Part shown: positions 1 through 9,248 of the stretch, piece by piece | Numbering within the stretch: position 1 is the stretch's first letter | Layout: each line of letters starts with the position of its first letter | Assembly (NCBI GenBank): GCA_910577505.1 | Contig: CAJTLN010000001.1 | Span: 310,001 to 374,000 of the forward strand | Direction of reading: 5' to 3' | From: an uncultured Bacilli bacterium | GTDB taxonomy: Bacteria; Bacillota_I; Bacilli_A; RF39; UBA660 | DNA: 64,000 nucleotides | Notes under the pieces: model-generated | Told to the model about the DNA's origin: nothing | Seen by the model: only the letters and a program-made list of their open reading frames with translations | The model's database searches: none | Position numbers and translations under genes: made by a program

Positions 1-1
1 G

Positions 2-826
2 TTTATCTTAAGAACTCCAGAACAATTAGAAATCTTAAAAAGGTTTTATGATGAAGTAAACGACTATGATTTTAATCGTCGTGCCCAAAAAGCTAATGAA
101 GAATGGAAATGTTTAGGAAAACAAATTATCTTCGATAGAGAAACAGGAAAATCAAATACATCTATATGTATGTTTATTTTAGACTATAAAGAAATGTTTA
201 ACGAAAAAATGGTGATTCAAGAATATATTGAAACTCCTACTAAATATAATACTTCAATACGTGTTTTAACTTCTTCAACAGGAGATGTCTTCTGTGGTAG
301 TTTAAAATATATGGAACCATCTAATCCAGATACAAATTATTATGGAGACTTTGATATTTATTTAAGTGATCCATCATCTCCATATTTCTTAGGAAATGAA
401 TCAATAATATCAAATACAGTAGCTGGAGGTAATAGTATTGTTTTTGGAAAAAATAATTATTCAGAAATAGAAAAATCTGTTTTATGTGAACATGGCATTA
501 ATCCAGCAAATGCTACAATCCCAGAATCAGTTAGTAAAGTAGCAAAGAAAATTGCTGTATCTTGTCGTCGCGAAATAGGAGCAATAAGTGGCATGGACTT
601 TATCTATGATAAGAATACTAAAACATGGAAGTTCTTAGAGCAACATGAATTTCCAATGTTAACAACATATGCTGAAGCAAATAACATTCCTATTCCAACT
701 GATAATATTGAAGAATATGTCTTCCATAAAGACTTGGATTTAAATGTTAGGTTACGTGCTTTATCTTTATTTATGGCAAAAAAGAAATTAACAGAAGAAG
801 AACAAAAATCTTTAAAATTAAAATAA
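2..826 (+). CDS. ATP-grasp-like protein, 5'-truncated by the window edge
   Basis: The frame is open from base 2, so the gene begins before the window; a later ATG at 170 is only internal. The visible 274 residues look like the C-terminal part of an ATP-grasp fold: a QEYIETP segment followed by a strand with SIRVLTSSTGDVF, then GAISGMDFIYD and FLEQHEFPM, which match the acid-rich metal and ATP-binding strand order of RimK-type ligases. The substrate cannot be told. It ends in TAA immediately before a bidirectional terminator shared with the convergent gene. The ATP-grasp call is an inference from motif order. Confidence 0.6.
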   Translation, partial: FILRTPEQLEILKRFYDEVNDYDFNRRAQKANEEWKCLGKQIIFDRETGKSNTSICMFILDYKEMFNEKMVIQEYIETPTKYNTSIRVLTSSTGDVFCGSLKYMEPSNPDTNYYGDFDIYLSDPSSPYFLGNESIISNTVAGGNSIVFGKNNYSEIEKSVLCEHGINPANATIPESVSKVAKKIAVSCRREIGAISGMDFIYDKNTKTWKFLEQHEFPMLTTYAEANNIPIPTDNIEEYVFHKDLDLNVRLRALSLFMAKKKLTEEEQKSLKLK

Positions 827-854
827 GTTCTAGAAATAAAGTCTAGAACTTTTT
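826..854. terminator. bidirectional intrinsic terminator
   Basis: Perfect 9-bp stem AGTTCTAGA / TCTAGAACT with a 7-nt loop, flanked by A-rich and T-rich runs. It lies between two convergent genes and can serve both. Confidence 0.8.
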
Positions 855-2469
855 AATTATTAGGAATGAGCTTTTTTACATGAGAAGTTTCTCCATCAGT
901 ATCTATAGCCAACTGACAACTAAAATTAACTAATTTAGTAAAATCTATCTTACCATCTTCATCTCTTGGTGCATTCAAACTTATTTCACCAATTTCTCCT
1001 GTTAAAGTATTTAAAAATTTTGTATCTTTTCCTTTTGTAATTTGTATAAAATTACCAAGAGGATAACATTTATGATGAATAGAATCTAAAATAATTTCAC
1101 CATTACTATTCACAATTATTTTTCTATATTGGCATTGCCCATATCCATCTACAAAATCAACAGTAATACAAACATAACCATTAACAATAAAATAACTAAA
1201 ACCACCTAAGTTAAAATTAAAACCATATTCTCTAAATTTAAAATCAGGAATTATAACGTTTAAATTCTTATCAAAAAAATCCATAGTTTCATCATCTTTA
1301 TGAACACCATATCCATAAGGAGCAGAAAAATGATATCTAACTAACACATAATCTGTTTCTTTTATACTGCCATTTTCTGTATTAATAAGTACTTTTTTCT
1401 CGCCATTTTCAACAATAAATAATGACTCATTCTCATCATCGGCAGAATAATATTGAGTCCCTTTTTCTTTTGTTATAAATTTAAAGTCTTTATCATAAAA
1501 ATAAAAATCAATAATTTTTTTATAATCTTCTAATTCATCTTGACCTACAAATGACTCTTGTACCCAGTAAGGATATCCACTAATTCTTAAATGTTCAATT
1601 GTTTTACCTGTTCTAACATTTACAAATATATGTTTACCAGTTGTTTGACCATTATGGATAGTAGGAACACATAGCTTTAAAACATCCCCTATACGTTCAC
1701 TATCAGTTACCTTATTAATTCCATCAACATCAATACTTCTAATTAATTCGAGATTAGGTTTATAAATATTTATTTTATTCTTTAAAACAATGATAATCTT
1801 CCCGTCATAATATTCAGGGGAAGCTAACACCTCTTCATTCTTACAAATAATTTTTAAAGATTTAGCATTTCTATCATTTAATTCTAAAATAGATAATTCC
1901 TTATCTTTATGAATAATTAAATATCCGTTTTCGTAATAGATCCATCCTTTAACATTATTAAGCACAATAAACAAATCACTATTTATAACACATCTTTTCT
2001 TTTCATAAAATGGAATATTAATATCTGATTCTGCAAAAACATATAAACCATTTCCTAGTGAATTTTCAAATTCATATCCTTCAGGTTTCGGCAAATATAC
2101 CTTTCTTTCAATATCATATATCGTATTTTCACCACTCCCAATTTGCATTATAACATGAAGAGTTCTATCATCTTGTTTACTTATTGAATAAGCGTCCTTA
2201 TCATTAAATAATATTTCTTGAGTATTTAAGTCTAGCAAACAAGGGCCAAATCCTTTACTTAAAATTGCACAAAGTCTATCTCCCATCATAACAACTTTTT
2301 GAACATATCCAAAAGAAGACAAATCAAATATTTTTTTGCCATCAGTTAGTATTTTTTGATCGTTATCAAAGATAATATATAAGTATTCGTCAATATGAGA
2401 AATATCTCTTATTTTTATCTTTCTAATATCTAAATCAGAACTTTTATTAGTTATATCTAAATCTGTCAT
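853..2469 (-). CDS. large hypothetical protein with beta-repeat (propeller-like) texture
   Basis: About 538 residues with no signal peptide or membrane segment. Short alternating hydrophobic strands recur with turn motifs such as YYDGKIIIVLKN, ENGYLIIHKDKE and VNGYVCITVDFVDGYGQ, giving the look of a WG-repeat or beta-propeller scaffold; no catalytic motif was recognised. The longest frame begins at 2493, but the ATG at 2469 has a GAGGT ribosome-binding site seven bases upstream and is the likelier start. It is monocistronic, convergent with the ATP-grasp-like gene and divergent from the Nudix operon. Function unknown. Confidence 0.6.
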   Translation of the reverse strand: MTDLDITNKSSDLDIRKIKIRDISHIDEYLYIIFDNDQKILTDGKKIFDLSSFGYVQKVVMMGDRLCAILSKGFGPCLLDLNTQEILFNDKDAYSISKQDDRTLHVIMQIGSGENTIYDIERKVYLPKPEGYEFENSLGNGLYVFAESDINIPFYEKKRCVINSDLFIVLNNVKGWIYYENGYLIIHKDKELSILELNDRNAKSLKIICKNEEVLASPEYYDGKIIIVLKNKINIYKPNLELIRSIDVDGINKVTDSERIGDVLKLCVPTIHNGQTTGKHIFVNVRTGKTIEHLRISGYPYWVQESFVGQDELEDYKKIIDFYFYDKDFKFITKEKGTQYYSADDENESLFIVENGEKKVLINTENGSIKETDYVLVRYHFSAPYGYGVHKDDETMDFFDKNLNVIIPDFKFREYGFNFNLGGFSYFIVNGYVCITVDFVDGYGQCQYRKIIVNSNGEIILDSIHHKCYPLGNFIQITKGKDTKFLNTLTGEIGEISLNAPRDEDGKIDFTKLVNFSCQLAIDTDGETSHVKKLIPNN

Positions 2470-2596
2470 AATAAACCTCACATAATTAATCATATTATAC
2501 TTAAATATTTAATTAATTCAATATTTTGTCATTTGTATTCTTCTTTAATTATAAAAGAAAGAGTGATAAAATATTTAAAAGAAAAGAGAGATTTAT

Positions 2597-3145
2597 ATGA
2601 CAGAAGAATTTTTTGATATTCTAGATGAAAATGGTAAAAAAATAGGAAAGATTAAGTCAAGAAGTTCTGTACATCAGGATGGTGATTGGCATAGAGCTGA
2701 ACACATATGGATAATTAATGAAAATAATGACATCTTACTTCAAAGACGTTGCCAAAACAAAGACAGCGATCCTAATATGTTAGATATTTCTTGTGCTGGT
2801 CATCTAGTAGCAGGTGATAAACCATTAGATGGAGCTCTTCGCGAATTAAAAGAAGAATTAAATTTAGATGTAAATATTGAAGATCTAAAATATATAACTA
2901 CTCTAAAAAGAAGTCCCAAACATGACAATGGGTTTATTGATAATGAATATGATGATTTATATATATTAAGAATAAATAAAAAAATAGATGAATTAACATT
3001 TCAAAAAGAAGAAATATCAGAGATTTTATTTGTACCGTATCAGGAATTTAAAAAGATGGTAAGAGATAAAAGAGAAGACTTAATTATATATCCAGATGAG
3101 TATAAAATACTTTTTGAGATTTTAGATAAAGAGGAAAATTTATGA
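2597..3145 (+). CDS. Nudix hydrolase (IPP-isomerase/YfcD-like)
   Basis: 182 residues. Nudix proteins hydrolyse nucleoside diphosphates linked to another group, or isomerise isopentenyl diphosphate in the IDI branch. The opening FDILDENGKKIGKIKSR and the EHIWIINENNDILLQRR strand fit the IDI/YfcD branch. The Nudix box is GHLVAGDKPLDGALRELKEE; the REL-K-EE core is intact, but the first Glu of the consensus is Asp. It is first in a tight three-gene operon: its TGA stop overlaps the next ATG (ATGA), one of only three TGA stops in the window. Substrate not predictable. Confidence 0.85.
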   Translation: MTEEFFDILDENGKKIGKIKSRSSVHQDGDWHRAEHIWIINENNDILLQRRCQNKDSDPNMLDISCAGHLVAGDKPLDGALRELKEELNLDVNIEDLKYITTLKRSPKHDNGFIDNEYDDLYILRINKKIDELTFQKEEISEILFVPYQEFKKMVRDKREDLIIYPDEYKILFEILDKEENL

Positions 3146-3522
3146 GTTATAAATTATTAAAAAAAGAAACTACAACAAGTTTTGATAAAAATGGTGTAGA
3201 TTTTATAGGATATGAAAAGATATCTGATGATATTTCTATTGTCATTGAGGAAGTGAAGAGGGGACATTTTGAAGAATTTGTTCATGATAAAAGTACATTT
3301 ACATATTTATTTTTAGAAGGAGAGGGAATCTTCTACCTAAATGATGAAGAAGTAAAAGTTAAGGCAGGAGATGTTTTATCAATAAACCCCGGTACTAGAA
3401 TTTATTTCTTTGGAAATTTGAAACAAGTTCTAATTACAACTCCAGCATTTAATCCTAAATATGAAAGACATATTAGAAATATTGAAGAAAAATTAAGCCC
3501 ATACTATAAGAAAGAAGATTAG
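3142..3522 (+). CDS. cupin-domain protein
   Basis: 126 residues forming a single small cupin. The core reads TYLFLEGEGIFYLNDEEVKV, then KAGDVLSINPGTRIYFFG, the usual G(X)5-PXG-type second cupin motif. The first motif lacks the canonical HxH, so metal-dependent catalysis is doubtful and a binding role is possible. It overlaps the Nudix gene by 4 nt and is followed 3 nt later by a lipoprotein gene, so the three are co-transcribed. Confidence 0.75.
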   Translation: MSYKLLKKETTTSFDKNGVDFIGYEKISDDISIVIEEVKRGHFEEFVHDKSTFTYLFLEGEGIFYLNDEEVKVKAGDVLSINPGTRIYFFGNLKQVLITTPAFNPKYERHIRNIEEKLSPYYKKED

Positions 3523-3525
3523 TAT

Positions 3526-4152
3526 ATGAAAAAAAAATTTAAAATCTATATTATCTTGTTAATAAGTTTATTTTTATTAACAGGTTGTGGAGAAACAGAA
3601 GAAGATTATAAAAATGCTGAAAATCCTGAAAAATTTGTAAAAGAGTCATTAGAAAATTATTATAAGAAAGAAATGGAAATAATGGAGACTATAGAAGTAA
3701 AGGATGATGAAAGTCAGTCAGCTATTTTTATGAGTCTTCGTTTAAAAGATGATGAAAATTTCATATTTTCAGCTTGTTCATATTGGGACATTAATGCGGG
3801 AATTCCAACAAGACATTACAGCTATATTAATAATTATGAATCAACATATAGTGAAAAGTTCTTGAAAGAAAGCTTTAGCTCAGGAGAATATGGAACCATT
3901 CTATCGGAAAAAAGAAATTATTCATATAATAAAAAATGTGATTTAGATTTTAATAAAATAACATTAGTTTTATCCGACTTATCAAAATTAGACAACCTTC
4001 AAGACTATCTAAAAGAATTATATGCTAAAAAAGAAATCTATTCTATTGCTTTTGATATAAAATATAATGATAAAACAGTTACAGTTTTTTTAAATGAAAA
4101 TACCAAAGAGCAAGAAAATATTGATAAAATAAATTCATTAAAAAACTCATAA
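3526..4152 (+). CDS. predicted lipoprotein of unknown function
   Basis: 208 residues. A lysine-rich start, a hydrophobic stretch and the lipobox LLTGC (Cys21) mark a lipoprotein signal peptide cleaved by LspA and anchored to the outer face of the membrane. The mature part is acidic and helical with no recognised domain. It is the last gene of the Nudix-cupin-lipoprotein operon, starting 3 nt after the cupin stop. The stop codon lies inside the stem of the following terminator. Confidence 0.75.
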   Translation: MKKKFKIYIILLISLFLLTGCGETEEDYKNAENPEKFVKESLENYYKKEMEIMETIEVKDDESQSAIFMSLRLKDDENFIFSACSYWDINAGIPTRHYSYINNYESTYSEKFLKESFSSGEYGTILSEKRNYSYNKKCDLDFNKITLVLSDLSKLDNLQDYLKELYAKKEIYSIAFDIKYNDKTVTVFLNENTKEQENIDKINSLKNS

Positions 4153-4176
4153 CCTATCAAGTTATGAGTTTTTATT
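4144..4176. terminator. intrinsic terminator between convergent genes
   Basis: Stem ACTCATAAC / GTTATGAGT with a 7-nt loop followed by TTTTTATT. It ends the lipoprotein operon and sits directly against the 3' end of purA. Confidence 0.8.
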
Positions 4177-5443
4177 ATCTAATTATCATATCTTCATTAT
4201 CTGGTCCAGTACCAATAAATTTAACAGGAACACCTAAATGTTTTTCTATAGTTTCAATATACTTCTTTGCATCATATGGTAATTTATTATAATCTTTTAA
4301 ACCAGCAATATCAAAATTAGTATCCAACTCAGTATATATAGTTTCAACTTCACTCTCGTGACCAATAATATCATCGCTATATTCATCATAAATTACATCT
4401 TTTAATTTATAACCAACACATAATTTAGCTTTTCCTAATTTACCAATTGTATCTAAGTGATTAATAGCAAGACCAGTAACACCATTAACTCTAACAGCAT
4501 ATTTAAGTGCTACTAAATCAATCCATCCGCATCTTCTAGGCCTTTTAGTAGTAGCTCCATATTCATGCCCTAATTCTCTTATTGTATCTCCAATATCGTT
4601 ATTTTGTTCTGTAATAAATGGTCCTTCACCAACACGAGATGCATAAGCTTTACATACTCCATAAACATCAGTAATATCGCTAGCTCCTAATCCACTACCA
4701 GTTTGAATACCACCAATAGTAGGGTTAGAAGAAGTAACCATTGGATAATCACCTAAATCCATATCAAGCATAGTAGCTTGAGCTCCTTCACAAACAATAT
4801 TTTTATTATTATCTAAAGCTTTATGCAGATAAGAAACTGTATCCATAACATAAGGCTGCATTTTATCCCTATATTCTAAATATTCTTTTACAATTTTATC
4901 TTCATCAAGTACTGGAAAACCATATAAATCAAATACCTTATTTTTATTATTAATATTTCTTCTTAGTTTTCTTTCAAAATCTTTGCAATACATATCAATA
5001 ACTCTGAAACCTATTCTATTTGCTTTATCCATATAGCAAGGACCAATTCCTCTAGCTGTAGTGCCTACCTTGTCATCACCTTTTAAGAATTCTTGTAACT
5101 TATCTTCTTCAATATGATAAGGAAATATAATATGTGCTCTTGTACTAATGTGTAATTTAGTTAAATCAACACCTTGTTTATCAAGTGCATCTAATTCTTC
5201 AAATAATACTTTTGGATCAATTACAACACCATTACCAATAACAGCGTCTGTATTTTTATTTAATATACCAGAAGGAATTAAATGAAACACTATTTTCTCT
5301 CCATTAAATTCAACTGTATGGCCAGCATTATTACCACCTGTACATCTAAGTGCAATATCACTAGTTCCACCTAAAAAGGTAGAAACTTTACCTTTACCTT
5401 CATCCCCATAATTTAGTCCTAAGACAACAGAAACCTTACTCAT
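4175..5443 (-). CDS. purA: adenylosuccinate synthetase
   Basis: 422 residues, the normal length for PurA, which joins IMP and aspartate using GTP in the first committed step to AMP. Signatures are clear: VVLGLNYGDEGKGK near the N-terminus with catalytic Asp14, GGNNAGHTV with catalytic His42, the GTARGIGPCYMDK loop and the C-terminal TTKRPRRCGW. The start is supported by a GGAGG-type site (TGGAGGTAAG) just upstream. It is transcribed alone, and no other purine gene is adjacent. Confidence 0.98.
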   Translation of the reverse strand: MSKVSVVLGLNYGDEGKGKVSTFLGGTSDIALRCTGGNNAGHTVEFNGEKIVFHLIPSGILNKNTDAVIGNGVVIDPKVLFEELDALDKQGVDLTKLHISTRAHIIFPYHIEEDKLQEFLKGDDKVGTTARGIGPCYMDKANRIGFRVIDMYCKDFERKLRRNINNKNKVFDLYGFPVLDEDKIVKEYLEYRDKMQPYVMDTVSYLHKALDNNKNIVCEGAQATMLDMDLGDYPMVTSSNPTIGGIQTGSGLGASDITDVYGVCKAYASRVGEGPFITEQNNDIGDTIRELGHEYGATTKRPRRCGWIDLVALKYAVRVNGVTGLAINHLDTIGKLGKAKLCVGYKLKDVIYDEYSDDIIGHESEVETIYTELDTNFDIAGLKDYNKLPYDAKKYIETIEKHLGVPVKFIGTGPDNEDMIIR

Positions 5444-5511
5444 AACTTACCTCCATATTAATAATATCATACTTTTGGTACTTTTGACCATAAATATTTT
5501 TTATAAAATAA

Positions 5512-5533
5512 AAAAGTAATTAAAAAATTACTT
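5512..5533 (-). terminator. intrinsic terminator of the 5.5-7.5 kb operon
   Basis: On the minus strand AAGTAATT / AATTACTT with a TTTT loop runs into a T-rich tract. The stem includes the stop codon of the transglutaminase-like gene. Confidence 0.7.
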
Positions 5534-6538
5534 AATAGGAAGTACTGGCATATATCTTTTCATTAACGAATGTTGATTATTCATAATAGTCGCTACTTCA
5601 TAATATTTATCTTTGTTATCGTTATAAAATTCTTCAAATAGATAACGATTGTCTCTAATCGTTTCTAATGTTTCACGATATAATCGAGCATATTCATCAT
5701 GAGTAATTGTTGGCATATTAATATCTTTTATTCCAAGAATTCCTTTAATATCAAAATTTATCTGTCCTAATAAGAAAGGAATAAAACTTATAACTTTATC
5801 ATGCTTTACAAAAGAATCATGGGAATCAGAAACATAAAGCTTTCCATTTTTTTCTGTTAATAGAATATCATTGGTTGGATCAAAATCATACTTTAATCCA
5901 TTATAAGAAACGTGAGAAGTGGCATGATTACCAACAGGAAGATAAGGGATTATTTTACTAGCAAGATTATCTTCACCACTATAATTTAGTTCAGCTGGAT
6001 TTAATTGAATTAAGTTATTAAACTTTTTAGGAATAACTCTTATGGGAGTAGTCGTCGCCTTCATTCCAACTTGATTACATATATCTGTAAACATTGAAGA
6101 GATAGCTCTGCATACTCCACGTCCTGTAACTACATCAGCTCCTAATAGTCTAGAGAAGTCCTTGCTAAATTGACTATAATAAAATTGATGATTACATGAT
6201 AGATAACCTTTACGATATAAATAAACGTATAGTGCAAAAGACTTAACGGGATTATTATCAACTTCCAATATTTTAAACAAATCACCAGTATTTCGTATTA
6301 TTTCATTGTATACAGCTCTAACTTTTTTATGTTCCTCAGTTATAAATTCTATATGACTAGTTCCAAGTACCATTATATCTTCAAGAATAAAAGCTAATTT
6401 ATTTATATCTTCTATAGTTACATTATAATTAGATAAAATTTCATTAATTTCTGTACTACTCATTCTAGTAAGAAAAGAAGTACCATAAGCAACTATAAAT
6501 AATAAAACTCTTAAATTTTCTTGTTGTCTTAATTTCAT
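5528..6538 (-). CDS. transglutaminase-like protein
   Basis: 336 residues, no signal peptide. A Cys-His-Asp arrangement typical of the transglutaminase-like fold can be read: GRGVCRAISSMF (Cys143), GNHATSHVSYNG (His209) and KYDFDPTND (Asp218 or Asp220). Proteins of this fold act as proteases or peptide N-glycanases more often than crosslinkers in bacteria; the substrate here is unknown. Its ATG overlaps the TGA of the upstream HAD-like gene, so the two are translationally coupled and probably act together. Confidence 0.75.
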   Translation of the reverse strand: MKLRQQENLRVLLFIVAYGTSFLTRMSSTEINEILSNYNVTIEDINKLAFILEDIMVLGTSHIEFITEEHKKVRAVYNEIIRNTGDLFKILEVDNNPVKSFALYVYLYRKGYLSCNHQFYYSQFSKDFSRLLGADVVTGRGVCRAISSMFTDICNQVGMKATTTPIRVIPKKFNNLIQLNPAELNYSGEDNLASKIIPYLPVGNHATSHVSYNGLKYDFDPTNDILLTEKNGKLYVSDSHDSFVKHDKVISFIPFLLGQINFDIKGILGIKDINMPTITHDEYARLYRETLETIRDNRYLFEEFYNDNKDKYYEVATIMNNQHSLMKRYMPVLPIK

Positions 6539-7488
6539 ATATTACCCACCTTATTTTTTAAAGCTAACAAATACTCATTATCTTTTTCCAAATATTTTCC
6601 CAATGCTTCAATTATATTTCTTATTTTTGTTAATTGACTAGTGTCTAAAGTATTAGTTTTTAATACCCATCCTAATTCTCTGGCTACTCTCTCATAATCA
6701 TCGTCATCTAGTTTACCTTCACTAACATATCTTAAAACCAAATCAAAATTCTTAGAAATACATAAACTCTTAACATCTAGAGCACTTAAGTGTATTAATT
6801 CTTCACGTTGCTTAAATACAATATCATAAGCTGGAATATCTTTAATTCTTTCTAAATAGGAATCCATGCCTTCTAATACACCATCAAATCCGTCAGTCAA
6901 AGTACTATAACACATTAAATTATCTCTATTTAAATCTTGAGGTTTAGATTGAGATGGCCTTATAACGAAAACAGGATTTGTATCTTTAAATTTATTTACA
7001 TAATCAGGAGTAACAGAATCATCTATTATTCCATGACATAATACTTTATATTTACCAAAGTAGTTATTTTCAAACACTTCTGTTTTTCTTAAATTATATC
7101 CAAATCCTTTTTCTTCTGTACATCCAGTTTCAAAATTATAAGTTCCATAAAGATAAGTAGCATCATCTAAAATAATATTTGGCTTTAAATTTCTATGTAG
7201 TATTTCTAAATATTTTATTAATCTATCAACAGAATGCATATGTGATGATAGATTAATTATTGCTATATTTGCATTATATTTAAGTCTTATTCTATGTAAT
7301 TGATTCATAAATATTTGCGATTTTTCATCATCAATATTATCTATAGTGCCTTGTAAATCCAACATTATAACAACAGCAGTTTTCCTTTTATCAGTTAATA
7401 AATCTTCACCTAAAAGTTCACTTCTTTTGCGATGAGCCTCTAAGAACTTTTTTTCTCTGTAAGGGGAAATCCATGTATACTTTGTCAT
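6535..7488 (-). CDS. HAD-like protein, partner of the transglutaminase-like gene
   Basis: 317 residues. The strand TAVVIMLDLQGTID is the HAD motif I position (nucleophile Asp44), but the second Asp of DxD is Gln46, so phosphatase chemistry may be altered or lost. Later segments (IAIINLSSHM, a motif II-like Ser/Thr, and IIDDSVTPDYV, a motif IV-like DD) fit the fold. It is first in a two-gene operon and ends with a TGA that overlaps the next start (ATGA). A binding or regulatory role is as possible as catalysis. Confidence 0.6.
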   Translation of the reverse strand: MTKYTWISPYREKKFLEAHRKRSELLGEDLLTDKRKTAVVIMLDLQGTIDNIDDEKSQIFMNQLHRIRLKYNANIAIINLSSHMHSVDRLIKYLEILHRNLKPNIILDDATYLYGTYNFETGCTEEKGFGYNLRKTEVFENNYFGKYKVLCHGIIDDSVTPDYVNKFKDTNPVFVIRPSQSKPQDLNRDNLMCYSTLTDGFDGVLEGMDSYLERIKDIPAYDIVFKQREELIHLSALDVKSLCISKNFDLVLRYVSEGKLDDDDYERVARELGWVLKTNTLDTSQLTKIRNIIEALGKYLEKDNEYLLALKNKVGNI

Positions 7489-7531
7489 TTTTAATCACCT
7501 CATTGGTAAATTATTATATAATAATTTTCCC

Positions 7532-7560
7532 GTAAAAAAAAGCAATCTTACAATTGCTTT
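7532..7560 (-). terminator. intrinsic terminator of the alcohol dehydrogenase gene
   Basis: Minus-strand stem AAGCAAT / ATTGCTT followed by eight T residues, directly after the dehydrogenase stop codon. Confidence 0.8.
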
Positions 7561-7561
7561 A

Positions 7562-8587
7562 TTATTTTTTAGGATCAACTAAGATCTTAACAGCATTATC
7601 TTCTCCAGATGTTAAACGTTTAAAAGCACTTTGAACATCATCTAGACCAACTATATCGTCAACAAATTTAAGCATGTCAATTTTTCTTGAAGCCATTAAA
7701 TTTATACATTCTTTGAATTCATCTATTGTATATCCAACAGCTCCTAATACTTTTAGTTCATGCATTACAAGTAATACAGAAGGAATAGTTATACTATCCA
7801 TTGATACACCAACCATAACAACTGTTCCGTTTGGTCTAACACAAGCTAGAGCACTAGAAACAGCAACACTATTACCAGAGCAATCTATAACAACATCATA
7901 TCCGAAAGGACACTCTCTTCTTACATCATTCATGAAAGTTTCATTTTTAGCATTAAAATATTCATCAGCACATTTTAATGATACGGATTTTTTACCACGT
8001 TTCTCATTTGTTTCAGAAATAGCAACATAAGAAGCTCCACTCATCTTAGCAAACATCGCACAGATATCACCAATAATGCCAGCACCAATAACTAATACTT
8101 TATCCCCAATTTGAATATTAGCTAAATGAACAGCATGTAATCCAACAGCAGTTGGTTCCACCATAGCAACTTCAGCATCTGTAATATTACTAGGAACTTT
8201 TATAACCAAATCTTGTCTTAGAGATGTTGATTCTGCAAAAGCTCCAGGGTTAGTTAAAGATAATCCAACAGCTTCATTCCAAGTATCTGGACAATATTGT
8301 GGATTTCCACTTAAACATGAAGGACATTTTCCACAAGGAGAAATAGGTAAAGCAGTAACTCTGTCTCCAACTTTTAAATCCTTTCTTGATCCAGGGTCTG
8401 TTACAGTACCACAAAATTCATGCCCCATAACAAGTCCTTCAGGCAATCCAGCATCCCAATAATGAATGTCAGAACCACAAATACCTGCTTTTTTTACATC
8501 AATAATAACACTTCCGTTTTTTGATTTTGGTGCATCCATAGAAGACAATCCTAAGCTCTTTTGACCTTTAATAGCAACACACTTCAT
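7562..8587 (-). CDS. zinc-dependent medium-chain alcohol/polyol dehydrogenase
   Basis: 341 residues, the usual length for the MDR zinc dehydrogenases (sorbitol, threonine, butanediol dehydrogenases). Visible: catalytic-zinc AGICGSDIH and VMGHEFCG, the four-Cys structural zinc lobe CGKCPSCLSGNPQYC, and the Rossmann turn VLVIGAGIIGDI for NAD(P). It would oxidise a secondary alcohol or polyol in the cytoplasm. It is monocistronic with its own terminator. The exact substrate cannot be read from motifs. Confidence 0.92.
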   Translation of the reverse strand: MKCVAIKGQKSLGLSSMDAPKSKNGSVIIDVKKAGICGSDIHYWDAGLPEGLVMGHEFCGTVTDPGSRKDLKVGDRVTALPISPCGKCPSCLSGNPQYCPDTWNEAVGLSLTNPGAFAESTSLRQDLVIKVPSNITDAEVAMVEPTAVGLHAVHLANIQIGDKVLVIGAGIIGDICAMFAKMSGASYVAISETNEKRGKKSVSLKCADEYFNAKNETFMNDVRRECPFGYDVVIDCSGNSVAVSSALACVRPNGTVVMVGVSMDSITIPSVLLVMHELKVLGAVGYTIDEFKECINLMASRKIDMLKFVDDIVGLDDVQSAFKRLTSGEDNAVKILVDPKK

Positions 8588-8648
8588 AAAAACAACTCCT
8601 TTATCATAAAATAAATTATATCATTTTTTATTAAAAAACAAAATAGTT

Positions 8649-8677
8649 TTAACTTATTTTATAAAAAGGTGTATAAT
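8649..8677 (+). promoter_or_regulatory. promoter of tRNA-Thr
   Basis: TTAACT, 17-nt spacer, TATAAT; the -10 ends nine bases before the tRNA. Confidence 0.7.
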
Positions 8678-8685
8678 CTTATTAA

Positions 8686-8760
8686 GCCGACTTAGCACAG
8701 TGGTAGTGCAACGCCCTCGTAACGCGTAGGTCATTGGTTCAAGTCCGATAGTCGGCACCA
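8686..8760 (+). tRNA. tRNA-Thr (anticodon CGT)
   Basis: 75 nt including an encoded CCA. Acceptor GCCGACT / AGTCGGC, D stem GCAC / GTGC, anticodon loop CTCGTAA (anticodon CGT, reading ACG), T arm ATTGG-TTCAAGT-CCGAT. The anticodon stem ACGCC / CGCGT has one C-C mismatch next to the loop. Otherwise canonical. Confidence 0.95.
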
Positions 8761-8771
8761 TTTATAAATTC

Positions 8772-8800
8772 ACTCAAAATTTTACATTTTGAGTTTTTAT
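8772..8800 (+). terminator. intrinsic terminator after tRNA-Thr
   Basis: Stem ACTCAAAAT / ATTTTGAGT followed by TTTTTAT, 11 nt after the CCA end. Confidence 0.85.
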
Positions 8801-8819
8801 ATATTAATAAGAGGTATGT

Positions 8820-9233
8820 ATGATAATAGAAAAACGCATAAGACTAAATAAAAATATTTACTATATATTAATAAATGTTGAATATAAGAAAAAAAATAAT
8901 ATCCCTGTGCTTTGTCTTCAAAATTCCAATGAAGATTATTGGGATGGCGGAGACTGTTCACTTTTAATAGAAAAAGTAGAAAATAATTATACCAAAGAGC
9001 AAGCTCAAAAATATGATTCTAATATTGGTTTCATGGGTGATGTAATATATATCTATGATAGAATACCATTTATTAGTGGAATTAAAGATATATATATTTC
9101 TTCAATAGACAATTTACCATACTCTATTGGATATATATCAAAAGAAGAAATAGATAAATATATTTATGATAACAAAATAGAGATATCTTATAATCATAAT
9201 TTTAAATTATATGATGAACGTACGTGGAAATAA
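8820..9233 (+). CDS. hypothetical protein
   Basis: 137 residues, soluble, acidic and rich in aromatic residues, with no signal peptide or recognised motif. Mixed short strands such as YYILINVEYKKKNNIPVLCLQ precede a DYWDGGDCSLL turn. An AAGAGG site lies seven bases upstream of the ATG. The next gene starts 15 nt after its stop with its own GGAGG site, so the two are probably co-transcribed. Function unknown. Confidence 0.6.
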   Translation: MIIEKRIRLNKNIYYILINVEYKKKNNIPVLCLQNSNEDYWDGGDCSLLIEKVENNYTKEQAQKYDSNIGFMGDVIYIYDRIPFISGIKDIYISSIDNLPYSIGYISKEEIDKYIYDNKIEISYNHNFKLYDERTWK

Positions 9234-9248
9234 ATCGGAGGAATAATT

